Positions 21,953-31,908 of a stretch of 64,000 nt of DNA are shown in pieces. This stretch comes from Teratosphaeria epicoccoides (Eukaryota > Ascomycota > Dothideomycetes > Mycosphaerellales > Teratosphaeriaceae). The stretch spans positions 124,001 through 188,000 of the forward strand of contig JADDMT010000057.1 of NCBI GenBank assembly GCA_021401465.1, in the 5' to 3' direction. Under the pieces are notes generated by a model, which did not search any database, was not told the origin of the DNA, and worked only from the letters and a program-made list of their open reading frames with translations. How positions within the stretch are numbered: the stretch's first letter is position 1; each line of letters begins with the position of its first letter. A program made the translations under genes and the position numbers.

Positions 21953-23774
21953 TCAACCGTCGCTTTCATCCTCATCCTCATTCTCTTCGTCATCGTCTAT
22001 CTGGATCACACTGACATCCTCATCCTCCACCTCCTCATGACTTCCTATCAGCTCGCTCATCGAAATCTTGTCATCCTCGAATGCGTTTGTCGACCATTTC
22101 TGCAGCCAATCCTTAATGTCAGAGCCAAAGTGCGCCTTGTATGTGATTTGGTCAAGCCTGTTCGAACGGGCGCCATTGTCGGTGTTGCCATCAGCTGCAA
22201 AGTACACTTGGTTTGCGCATGGACCTGCGACGGCGTCAGTCTCGCTTCGTGGCGTTGACCAGAGTGATGTCAAAGACGACGGGCAAGCCAAAGAGGGATG
22301 AAAGTGCAGCTCATAGAAGCTCGTGTCCTGCATGACTTACCAGAGTTCTGAGGGGTGTTTTGAAGCTCGCTGGTGGAAGCATGTCCGATGAAGAAGTGAG
22401 TGATGCCACAGCTCGATGGCAGAGTCTCGCTGAGCCTAGAGGTTATTAGCCAGGTGGTAATGAGACTCGTTTGAGACATCACCCGGGGCATCTGAAATGC
22501 GCGTCTCTTGGTCTGGCTTTGAAGATCAACTCACTTGGTCAAAAACATGGTCATATGGTTAGCGTCACTGATTTGAAGGTGGGTGAGCGTGACTTTCCAA
22601 AGATTGACTGACTTGAGCGTCTTGAACTTCGTGATCACCTTGACGAGTGTCAATGGGAAGACTCTGACCATGCCCAGGTCCAAGCAGGCGAGGGAAGGCA
22701 GTCCGACGGGTGGTACGAGCAATGGATCTGTGGAACTGCTGCAAGGTCGCCCGAGCCACTCAATTAATCGCTGGCCGTAGAACTGGCTACCGTCGAAGTT
22801 GAGACGAAGTGCACTCAGATTAGGAGTTTTACGGAGAAACTTCTTCAAAGACTTGGTGGCGTGGTCGTCAGCCTCGATGTATGCCGTCCTGCACCATGTC
22901 AGATGGCCGATGTTATCAGAAAACGTGTCTTCGTGCAGATTGTCCTCCAATCGCTTGTCCTGTGAAGCGCAAAGCGACTTTCGTCGCCAAGCGTCGACGT
23001 GGTAGCTTACCTTGGATCGCCGAATATCGCCCCAGACCCATCACAGCCGTTGGCCATGCGTATTGCAAGCATCAAGGTCTTCAGGCCCATTAGGACTGGG
23101 TTTATGGCGTCACCCATCGAGCCCTGCACAATGTTGAAAGAGGCTGGCGTCAATTGGTGGTGTCTTCTCAAGAATACTTCTACTCCCTCTATGTTCGCAT
23201 GCGCCATGCCCAGCGCAAAGATCACTGCGCCAAAGAGTGGACCAGGAGGGACCACCTGATGCCGAAGGTCCCCCCAGCGTACAGCAGGCGTCAAATCGTC
23301 AAATGACCATCCATAGCTTTTCCAGCGAGCATTATCACCATCTCGCAAGCGTCCCGCCGCGTCGTAATCGCGCAAGCCAATTGTCCGCAGGTTAAGAAGT
23401 TTGGAGAAGGCCTCGACCAGCATGGCGTGAGCCTGCCCTGTCACACTCAATATGTCCCGTCCGATATAGCCGCAGTCATGGTAGCGCGTGGCCGGCCCAG
23501 CCATGTCGGGATCAAGGACCAGTTGCTGGGTGCCGATGATGACTTCTTGGAGGTACGGGGCCAGGGTCTTGTGATTGGCGATATCGACCAGGGCTTGCAA
23601 GCTGACATGCTCCATCATGAATTGGCGCTTGGTGAAGAACTCTTTGGCGAAAGTCGTGAAGAATGCCTTCTCGACTGGTTTGCAAATCCGCCGGAATGGA
23701 CCAAGCTCCGCGGTCGTGAGATACGACGCCACACGTACAAGAAGCTCCTGTGGCAGGTCGAGGAGAACAGCCAT
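21953..23774 (-). CDS. F-box protein with LRR-like region and acidic C terminus
   Basis: Probable substrate receptor of an SCF ubiquitin ligase. ATG at 23774; exons 23774-23011, 22888-22535, 22435-22341 and 22224-21953 encode 494 residues, with introns of 122, 99 and 116 nt, all GT-AG and all phase-consistent. The first acceptor (22889) was chosen over a nearer AG because only it keeps the frame, and it has a CTGAC branch site. Residues 1-45 form the F-box (LLDLPQELLVRVASYL). The middle has leucine-rich stretches such as NLSALRLNF and FKTLKSVNLWKVTL. The last 30 residues are almost all acidic around VIQIDDD, a SUMO-interaction-like motif. The substrate cannot be told from sequence. Confidence 0.8.
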
Positions 23775-24257
23775 CCTGTTGTAGTCTGTGGTGCGTTGAT
23801 GCGGATTCGTGCAGTGGCGTTGGTGACAAGGGGCGAAATCCACCTCCTACCGCGGATTCGTACGGGAGGGATCCAATGCCGCTGTCTGGCTCGACTTGAA
23901 TTCACGGGTCGGTCGATTCCGCGAGTTTTGTGCATGCAGAAAGGAATGCCAAGCCTCTTCACCGGTGGAAGGCGCGACAGGTCCGCGATAATTTAGTGGG
24001 GCTGCTGCCTTGCTGCCTGGACGACGGCTGCTCCCGCCAACTCTCAGAAACAAACGCCATGGCGGATTCCTGCCACCGGCGTGAAGCCGCAACTCATTCG
24101 CTGCTTGGAAGAAGACGACGCAGACAATAGCCCTCCCGGCAATGTCGACTTGGCATTCAACGCGTTGAACGACGATGTGGATGCTGAAATTGACCAGAAG
24201 ACGAGATCGTCATCATTGCACTTCTTCACAGATGCATCAAGCGCTCCTGGCGGCACA
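23775..24257. other. Intergenic region with ambiguous coding potential on both strands
   Basis: The + strand from about 24003 to 24261 is open and protein-like (rich in Asp/Glu, e.g. LIRCLEEDDADN), ending just before a GTATGT donor-like site at about 24262. The minus strand of the same stretch is open too (Ser-rich). Neither has a usable in-frame ATG, so I do not call a gene. Confidence 0.35.
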
Positions 24258-25226
24258 CTAAAGTATGTCTCCTCCATCTCCTCCGGGATTTCCAGGATTG
24301 AGCTGCCTCTCGAAGGCGCGATGGAGACGCGGGTTCTGCGGAGAAGGATTCGTGCCTTCGAGTGGTGTGATACCCGGCACTGCTTGTTTGACAGAAGGCG
24401 TACGACGGCCGGGTGAGCTAACGGGCGTCTTTGGTGAAGGTGGCTTGGCTGGTGGGCGAGGAGAAGTGTGCTTCGAGTCTGTGATTGGGCTTGTGTTGGC
24501 GGAGACTGGCGCGCTGACGGTTGATCCCATATTTGCGGTGGTTTCTTGATGATTCGACTCTGTAGCGGTCGGCGGTGGCGGCAGCTCTTCAATAGACCAC
24601 TCGTCTGTTTGCTTTGCTGGGCGTTGATGCAGAGTGCCTGGTCTCGCTGGACAAAATACGTTTGCTGCCTGTGGCGCGCCTTGCTCGGTGTTCCAGTGGG
24701 CAAACGCACTGCTGCTGCTATAGGTATAAGTTGTGGTGCCGTTTGGACCGGCAACACTGACGTGGTGGGTGACTCTTGGGCCTTCAGAAGAGGCAGGACT
24801 GTGGTTTGGCACTGGTAGTGGTGGCATCGGTTCGAAAGAAGTCATCCGTTGTGTCGGTGGTGGTATAGGCATTGTTGGAATAGCTATAGCCGGCCTCGAC
24901 TGTGTTGGCTGGAAAGCGTTAGGTGATGGCATGTGCTGCATGAAAGGCATTGGAGGCATGTTGGCGAATGAATTTGGCATCCATGGGCTCAGTGGAGTCG
25001 GCATTTCGAATGGCCCAAATAGACTTGGGAAGCCGAAGCTAGGTCCAGGAGGTCGCTGCTGCTGGCTCCGGGCGATCTAGTCCATCACTTGGTTGTCGAC
25101 CTGTCCGCTGATGATCTGCTGCGCGAAGCCTTCGATCTGCTGTATAGCCATCCTCTGGTCCAGCGCATACTGCCACCATTGCTGCGCTACTTGCTGCCTT
25201 GGGGCTTGCGAGATGTGTTGATTCAT
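24258..25226 (-). CDS. Pro/Ser-rich hypothetical protein
   Basis: Not recognised. From the ATG at 25004 a clean frame of 248 codons runs to the stop at 24258, rich in Pro, Met, Ser and Thr (MPPMPFMQHM, EELPPPP). Protein-like composition continues upstream in the same frame (QQQRPPGPSFGFPSLFGPF) to a TAG near 25079, and beyond it to an ATG at 25226 (MNQHISQAPRQQVAQQWWQY). I therefore place the start at 25226 and infer a short in-frame intron covering the TAG, for example a 45-nt GTCGAC..CAG or a longer one from a GTAGCG donor. Likely intrinsically disordered. If the TAG is exonic, the N-terminal part is lost and 25004 would be the start. Confidence 0.5.
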
Positions 25227-26230
25227 GCTATCGCTGGCTAATGAGAACTTCGATCTTTTGGAAGAGGCGCAGGTCGTCTGCAGGAATCTGAAGACATAGA
25301 TCGAGACCTACTGACAGTCAATATTGCGAAGTCAGTGTTGAAGGGAACATCTCGGGCTGGGCATGCAGCTCTGTAGGCACCACTGCCGTAGACCTGGAAG
25401 ACTCATGCAACGATCAATGCCTTATACAGCTGTCAATGTAGTCGTGCATAGGATGCAAGTAAAGGGCCAACCTTTCCCAGGTTTACAAAGAGTAGTCATG
25501 CTTGTCAGGATGGCTGTCACCGAAAATGAGTGTGCAGACGAGCAGGTTTGCATGCTGCTCCGCAAGTCTGACTCTGCCTAGTACAAATATGAAAGCCACA
25601 CTGCCAAACAAAATATCACAACGCATACTCACTCTACCTCCAGTTCTTTCGACCAAACCGCCTGATGTCATCAAGCGCCACCTTGTCACAGTATTTCAGA
25701 TCCACGAAGACCCGACCTGACTATTGCGTCAGAACGTCAGTGCGTAGCAGTTCCATGGGCTGGCACAGGTTGTTCCAGAGCTTGTGCTTGCTGTGGCAAA
25801 GCAGTGCGAGCCGTTCAGCAGGTTTCAGTTGCAGGCAGATTGTTGACTCTAGGTAGTGTCTGATGCAGAGACTTGGGACTTGCGAAGCCATGGCTTCATG
25901 ACTCCCGGCATCAATCAACGAAGCTGGCTGTGCGACCACCGCATCGGCGCCTGTGACAGCTGTGTCTGCCACGAAGTCATCGTCGTCGTCGACGCTTTCA
26001 AAGTGATTAGAGCTGGGGTTTGCTGGATGTGCTTGACAGCGGGATTCGGTGGGGAGAGACAAATGTCCCATGTCCGTAGCACAGGATTAGAATATTTCTC
26101 TGCTCAATCTGATGGATACGAGGAGGCCTCCGGGCAAGCGGCGCGGTCCGTCCCACCAATCAATCTTTCCGACGGACGCAGCTCGGCTTGTGAATGTGTC
26201 AGGTTCGATGCAGCACACGAGCTAGCAACG
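25227..26230. other. Divergent promoter region upstream of Tfb1
   Basis: The Tfb1 frame is open upstream to 25856, but composition there is not protein-like and the conserved protein begins at 26231. No other gene recognised. Confidence 0.5.
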
Positions 26231-28222
26231 ATGCCTCCTACAACACAGGCGAGTGTCTCGTACAAGAAGAAGGATGGCAGTCTCACAGTCTCCAATGACA
26301 AGAGATATCTGTTCTGGACACCGGCGCACCCGCCAGGCTCATCGCCGTCGGTCACGGTTCCAGTCGGCGACATCACCAACCTGCAGCAGACGCCAGAATC
26401 GAGTGCAAAGATTGCACTGAAGGTGTTTGTGCAGGAAGAAAGCCATGTCTTCAGCTTCACGAGCACAGATGCGGCAAGAAAGGAGCAAGAAGCGGTAACC
26501 AACACGCTCCGAGACATCATCGCCGCGAACAAGGCAGGAACGCAACTCGCACCTGCCGCTGCAACGCCAACACCAGGAAAGGAAGGTGCGCATGGCGGGC
26601 AGAGCGCGGCCATGGCGATTGCCAAGGCCGTCAGCTCGAAGCAAGATGACAGCTGGTACGACGATGGCAAGCTGAAGAATGATTCCCAGCTGCAGCGGTC
26701 ACTGCTGTCCGCCAACCCAGCGCTGAGTGATCGCTTCGCACAAGCCTTGAAGGACAAGCCAGATAGTGTCTCAGCTTCACAGTTCAACACTCAATTCTGG
26801 TCGACCAGACTCCATCTCCTGCGAGCGTTCGCCATTGAGAAGGCACAGAAGGAGGGCGAGTACAATGTCCTGCCTGAGATCAAGTACAAAACCATCATCG
26901 GCGACAACGGCGAGCCGACGAAGCAGCTCAGTGTCACTGGTCAGCAGATCAAGCTGATATTCAAGCAGTATCCCGTCGTCAGACAAGCGTACAACGAGGC
27001 CGTGCCGAAGCAGCTGAATGAGAATAGTTTTTGGCAGCGCTTCTTCCAAAGCAGACTACTCAAGAAGATCAAAGGTGACAGGATCGACCGCACCGATCCT
27101 CAAGACCCTGTCCTGGACCGGTATCTGGACTTCACGGAGAAGCGAGCACCGGCAAGCCTTTCATATATTCCACAGGTCATTGATCTGGAAGGAAATGAAT
27201 GGAACACGAGCTACAAGGTCAACCGAGAAGGATGGGAGATGCGAGCCGAGAGACATGATGAGCCATTGTTTCATACACTGAATACCCTGTCGACCAAATT
27301 GCTGAGCCATGTTGCGCCAGAGGACAGTGAGCCGCATGGGCCTATTGGCATGGACGAGGAGACTTTCCAGCAGCTGCAGTTGCGAGACTTGGCCAGGAAT
27401 GACGAAGACAATCGAGCCGTGCTCAATGTGAGGGAGCAACAGCGACGTGCAGGCACAGCCGAGGATGACCTCAGTGCGAATGCGAAGCGGTACCGATCGC
27501 AAGATCCAAACCAGGTGCTATCCAAAGTCCGATCAGATCTACAACCGAGCCATCTCAACAGCGATGAACGTGGCAGTTTACGTCTTGATGAGGTGATTGG
27601 CTTCACCTCAGGCGCAGATGACTCAGATGACGAAAACACGCCAGCGCCACAGACGAACGGAGCACGAGCCAAGAATGGAGCACGAACCAAGCCAGCAAAC
27701 GCATCCGCACGGATTGGCTCGCACGCGGCCATCTTATCAGCAACCTCCAATATCCTCTCCTCCATCAACAGCCGCCGTTCGCACGCCTCAGACAACACCT
27801 CCAACCTGCAGGGTCTAAGCCAAGGAACTTTTGACACCCTGACTACCACCCACAACACCACCACCGAATTCCTCCACTACTTCTGGACCCTCTTCCACTC
27901 TGGCGACAGCACTAAAGCCGCCGAGCTCGCCTCACTGATCAATACACTGAACGATTCTCTCGATCGCATCAATGCTGTTGCTGAGCAGGCGGACCAGGAA
28001 CGACTGGCGGAGATCGAGAAGGCGAGGAAATTCGTGAAGCAATATTACGAAAAGACTGGCAAGAGAAGGAAATTAGACGAGAGTCAGATTGGAGGCGGGA
28101 AGGCAGTCGCGGAAGCGATGGTCAGGCCAGCCGTGGACGCGCTAAGGGAGGCGACCGAGAGGTATAGAAATGTGTTGGAGATACAGACGAAGGAGATGCA
28201 GGCTGTGGCGGTGGTTGGATAG
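26231..28222 (+). CDS. TFB1: TFIIH core subunit Tfb1 (p62)
   Basis: RNA polymerase II general transcription and nucleotide-excision-repair factor, 663 residues, close to the yeast protein's length. ATG at 26231 starts MPPTTQASVSYKKKDGSL, the opening of the N-terminal PH-like domain (about 1-110), which in the family contacts acidic activators and repair proteins. Two BSD domains follow, around residues 165-215 (FWSTRLHLLRAF) and 245-300 (SFWQRFFQSRLLKKI). The C-terminal part is helical and ends in a long amphipathic segment (EIEKARKFVKQYYEKTGKRRK), expected to anchor in the TFIIH core. The gene has no intron. Acts in the nucleus. The frame is open 375 nt further upstream, but that stretch lacks conserved character. 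Confidence 0.93.
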   Translation: MPPTTQASVSYKKKDGSLTVSNDKRYLFWTPAHPPGSSPSVTVPVGDITNLQQTPESSAKIALKVFVQEESHVFSFTSTDAARKEQEAVTNTLRDIIAANKAGTQLAPAAATPTPGKEGAHGGQSAAMAIAKAVSSKQDDSWYDDGKLKNDSQLQRSLLSANPALSDRFAQALKDKPDSVSASQFNTQFWSTRLHLLRAFAIEKAQKEGEYNVLPEIKYKTIIGDNGEPTKQLSVTGQQIKLIFKQYPVVRQAYNEAVPKQLNENSFWQRFFQSRLLKKIKGDRIDRTDPQDPVLDRYLDFTEKRAPASLSYIPQVIDLEGNEWNTSYKVNREGWEMRAERHDEPLFHTLNTLSTKLLSHVAPEDSEPHGPIGMDEETFQQLQLRDLARNDEDNRAVLNVREQQRRAGTAEDDLSANAKRYRSQDPNQVLSKVRSDLQPSHLNSDERGSLRLDEVIGFTSGADDSDDENTPAPQTNGARAKNGARTKPANASARIGSHAAILSATSNILSSINSRRSHASDNTSNLQGLSQGTFDTLTTTHNTTTEFLHYFWTLFHSGDSTKAAELASLINTLNDSLDRINAVAEQADQERLAEIEKARKFVKQYYEKTGKRRKLDESQIGGGKAVAEAMVRPAVDALREATERYRNVLEIQTKEMQAVAVVG

Positions 28223-28615
28223 ATTGAAGATGTACCATGGGTGTGTGGCACAATGTGTATGACTATCTGACCTCTGTCAGCTTGTGGCCAGACACCTCAA
28301 AACCTCGGCGAAATTTGACGTCCATGTTCCACTACCGCGGGTCTAAGACGGCCAAGGTATCCGCCATACACCATCGACCCCGGATGCCTGTGGCCTCGTT
28401 GCCTTTTAATCATTCAGTTCCTGAGACCGGACTTCATTCACGTGAAAACCAGCCAAAGATCTTGCGCGCCAAGCACTGGTCCTTGCGCAAGACTCGAGTG
28501 CTGCGTCGAGTACAAGAGTTGGACGATGCACGTCTCTTTCACGATTTCTCCCTACACAACGCTATATCGACGACATCATCAAAACGACACCAGACTTTTC
28601 AGCGACAGTCTCACA
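28223..28615. other. Promoter region of secreted protein 1
   Basis: Between Tfb1 and the first small secreted protein gene. No further gene. Confidence 0.5.
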
Positions 28616-28988
28616 ATGAAGCGGTTCATTGCTTCTCTCCTCCTCCCCTCTTTCGCTCTCGCTATTACAGGCCACTGGACCGGCAAGAACTGGTGCAACC
28701 AAGGCACCGCTGGCGACGGCACCTGCGAGCAGACGCCGGGTGTATTTACTTATTGCGTAAGATCACCCTGCCCCCTCACCCCTCCGTCACCTCCCTCGCT
28801 TGCACCGCTCCATCGCAGACTGACAATGCGGTGGCAAGGTATAGTGTGTTAGTAGTAACGAAAAGCACGGCGAGTACACGGTTGCGAGACTTGTGCTGAA
28901 CCAGACGCGTAATGATAAAGGGCTTTGGTCCTGTGGTGCGGTGGTGGATAACAACGGCAATCGAGAGGGGTTTGTCGCTTGTTGCTGA
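28616..28988 (+). CDS. Small secreted Cys-rich protein 1 (tandem paralogue)
   Basis: Function unknown; candidate apoplastic effector or surface protein. Exons 28616-28756 (47 codons) and 28845-28988 flank an 88-nt intron (GTAAGA..TATAG) and give 94 residues. A signal peptide of about 16-18 residues (MKRFIASLLLPSFALA) precedes a short domain with Cys at 27, 37, 47, 48, 77, 93 and 94. Key blocks are TPGVFTYCC and a C-terminal GNREG. The next gene encodes a paralogue that aligns over all 94 residues without a gap, with the intron after the same codon. No known domain recognised. Confidence 0.78.
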
Positions 28989-29310
28989 TTATGAGATGGG
29001 GATCGGGATGGTTGAGGGAGGTGATGGAACGGGCGGATGATCGGGATTGGAGACGAGATTGGATCGAGAAGGCATCTCCGAGACAGCCAAGGCAGCGCGC
29101 TTAACTTGTGTTCATTTCCCAGAGTCATACAAAGCTAAGGATATATATTTGGGACTTCCCGGAGCTCACACGAGACCATATTGGCATGCAGCGAGGACTA
29201 TAAGATGCAAGAACGCGCGAGCAATCATTCCGGAGCGTCTCTGTCCTCAACCCACAGCACGGACCAATCCTTTAGACACTACCATCTCCATTCACTCACC
29301 ACAACCCAAA
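28989..29310. promoter_or_regulatory. Promoter region of secreted protein 2
   Basis: 322 nt between the paralogues. A TATATATTT element at 29142-29150 lies about 170 nt before the next ATG and is a plausible TATA box. Confidence 0.4.
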
Positions 29311-29668
29311 ATGAACCGCCTGCTCCCCGCCTTGCTCGTCATCCTCCCCTTCGCCTCATCAGAAAGGCCAGGCTTGTACTGGGCATGGTGCGACAGTGGT
29401 ACTCAAGGTAACGGGGATTGCGAGAAGACTCCCGGAGTCTTCACCTACTGCGTGAGCCTTTTGCCTTTCCCAGCACCCCAAACCAAGACGACTCAGGTCT
29501 GACAGCAGATCTCAAAACGTTTAGTGCGTCGACGGCAATCTGGGGTACAACCAATACAATAATTGGAAGTGGATAGTCGCGGAAGGGTATAATCCGAATG
29601 GCAGTTGGGCGTGTGGGGCAATTATCGATGAGAGCGGGAATCGTGAGGGGGCTGTTAGGTGTTCTTGA
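29311..29668 (+). CDS. Small secreted Cys-rich protein 2 (tandem paralogue)
   Basis: Function unknown. Exons 29311-29451 (47 codons) and 29525-29668 around a 73-nt intron (GTGAGC..TTTAG) encode 94 residues, the same exon sizes as the upstream paralogue. Signal peptide MNRLLPALLVILPFASS, then an aromatic-rich mature protein (GLYWAWC, YNNWKW) with Cys at 27, 37, 47, 48, 77 and 93. About 40 percent of residues match paralogue 1, concentrated at the cysteines, TPGVFTYCCV and GNREG. The paired Cys47-Cys48 is created across the intron in both genes. Three disulfides are likely. Size, secretion and cysteine content suit an effector, but no activity is shown by the sequence. Confidence 0.78.
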
Positions 29669-30036
29669 TGCCACCGTGGTGGTAGTGCTGGGAGATTGGG
29701 CGTCTGATAGAGAGGGCGGGCTTGTCGGAGTGGTACGGATGGGATGGGCAAGAGGGTTGCTTGGCGGGGAGGGGATGATGGCGAGAGAGGCTCGAGTTTC
29801 TGTCCGAGACAGCTGAGAAATTGCTTCGGTAGCCACAAGTGAGACTCGTGCACCTGCAGGCGTAAATCTCACGAAGATAGTACCTTGAGATGTCTCGAGT
29901 ATTAATCGGAAATAGAATCACAAAACCCCGAATCTCATCGACGAGTCAGCGTCGCTGCTTGCTACAGCATTTCCGCGCTCGAAAGCTCTTCAACAAGAGG
30001 TTGGACAGCTATGCACTCCTGACTTTGCTTACCCAC
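29669..30036. other. Convergent intergenic region
   Basis: 3' regions of secreted protein 2 (+) and the cutinase relic (-). Open minus-strand frames here are Ser/Pro/Arg-rich shadows. Confidence 0.5.
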
Positions 30037-30919
30037 TCAGAATGTCGAGGAGCCTAGATGATACAATGCAAACGATGACCCCAAGCTTTGCGTGTGATCG
30101 TCATTGCCGTACTCCAGATGCTCCAGATTGATTCCCGGGGTTACAGCGTTTCCAGGATCGCAGACACCGTCCCCCTGGGCCCCATCTTCGTCAGCTCCAC
30201 ATATCCACACAACTTAGAGTCTGCTAGCAAGGAGAAGAAACGTGACTCACATAAATACAGACGTCCAGCGTCCTGCCGATCCAATCGCTAGGGATACCAG
30301 CATCGAAGAAAGACAGCCCATTGGCGTTGCGCGTCGACGTGCCGTTGTAGTTATCGACGTTGCAGACATAGCCGGCTTTGTGCTCTGAATCACCAACCAA
30401 GACAACCCCCTGAATCACAAGCCGATCAGCAACTCCGGCACCCAAGAAATCCCATCTCTTCCTCAGAGCCTACCTTGACCGCATCCATAGCGCTCCCCGT
30501 AATACTCGGCATCGCATTCACCGTCGCCGCCGCCCCTTGACTATACCCCTGCAAGATAAAACACTCGTCCGGATTCCCCGCCAACGTCGTCTGGATGTGG
30601 TTTATGATATCCGCAGTGCCGGAAGAGGAGTCTTGGTCCACGGAGGCCGGGTAGACGGTGTGGTAGGTTTTCCCGCCTGGAAGCAGGGAGGTGATGTTTG
30701 CGTTCATGGGTTTGAAGGCCATGGACTCGCCTTGTCATTCGAGCGTGCCGCGGGTGTTGAGGAGGGCTGGAGGGGAGGAGAGTTAGATGGCGAAGGGGAT
30801 GAGAGGAGGGGGGAGGGGAGGGGAAAGGTACTGTAGCTGGAGCATGCTGAGCGCTTTGAGAGTGCGGCGGCAGAGCTGGCAAGGGCTGTGGTGAGTAGAA
30901 GGGGGATGGAGGAGTACAT
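30037..30919 (-). pseudogene. Cutinase (CE5) gene interrupted by an in-frame TGA
   Basis: Serine esterase of the cutinase family. Exons 30919-30832, 30766-30474, 30409-30251 and 30174-30037 join in phase with introns of 65, 64, 64 and... the last being 76 nt, to a frame of about 225 codons. A signal peptide (MYSSIPLLLTTALASSAAA) opens it. The nucleophile block GYSQGA, the GDGVCD aspartate block and a late HLEY histidine supply the catalytic triad. However, codon 40 (30737-30735) is TGA, inside the conserved NTRGT..QG block where homologues have a sense codon. All splice sites and the rest of the frame are intact, so inactivation is recent, or the base is a sequencing error. A donor at 30831 joined to an AG near 30733 would skip the stop, but it would also remove the conserved block. 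Confidence 0.75.
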
Positions 30920-31908
30920 GATGGGCGGTTGATGGTGATAGCAATTAGTCTGTGGCTGCGTCGAACGCTGTGTGCTCTACCACAGGTCGCACCCCTTATC
31001 ACCAACATTATATAGGCCATTTGCAGATGGTCCGAGCATGTCTCGCACAACCCAAAGAGGCTTCCGCTGGAGAACTCGCGGCTACCATGTCATAACTCCA
31101 GTCTACAACCACGCATGAGCGATCTGGACATCTATGCTTCGGCATCTCAGTCTCGTCGCGAGCACACGGCTCGTGCCATCAGTTTGTCAGGTCACGAGCC
31201 CGTCTGAGTGTGTGGCCCAGCATCACAACTCCCTCTGGCGGTTGTTGATCGCTTCCAAGTGACTGCCATGCAACTGCCGGTGCAGGAAACATCAGGCGAG
31301 AAGCCCTCCAGGCCGGCGAGACCACTCACTCGCGCGCAACAGACTTTGGAGTCCAACATATATCGTTGGTCGTGCCGATCAGGCGTTGGTCCGCAGGGTC
31401 TCGCATGGGAAGCTCGGAGCAGAGATCAGCATGCCGCTCCTGGAGCATTCGAGAGTACGAAGTACTTGATCCATCGCACAGTAGAGACAAACAATGCGGC
31501 ATGCTCTCCTGCGTAGCTGCGCGGATGTGTGGAAGCCGAGGCAGACCAATGCGTGGTGAGGAGTTGGGTCCGAGGCTAGTCAGCAAGCAGACAGCTGGAA
31601 GTCGATGACGGAATGAAGGTGTGGAGGAGCAGCTCCGCGAGTTTCACGAGGTGTATGATGCTGGTGACTGATGATGAAGACGGGCTATGCGAGAGAGAGC
31701 AGGTGGAGTGTCTGGACCAGGTTGCGCCGGTGTAAATGTCCAAGCGCAAGGATTGCAGCAGACGGAAAATTGCCACAGGAGCAGCATGCAAAGGTGGGGC
31801 ATTGTCAATGTAGGAGACAAAAACTTGTATGGGTATATACGAGTGCAGCAACAAAGGTACAAGCGACAATGCGGACCAGCATCACCGTTATCCTACATTC
31901 TCTCCAAC
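30920..31908. other. Intergenic region
   Basis: Promoter of the cutinase-like gene and 3' region of the hydroxylase gene, about 1 kb. No gene recognised. Confidence 0.5.

Noticed and set aside
25856..26230. Upstream extension of the Tfb1 frame
   Set aside because: Open by chance; Tfb1 proteins begin at the PH-like domain, which starts at 26231.
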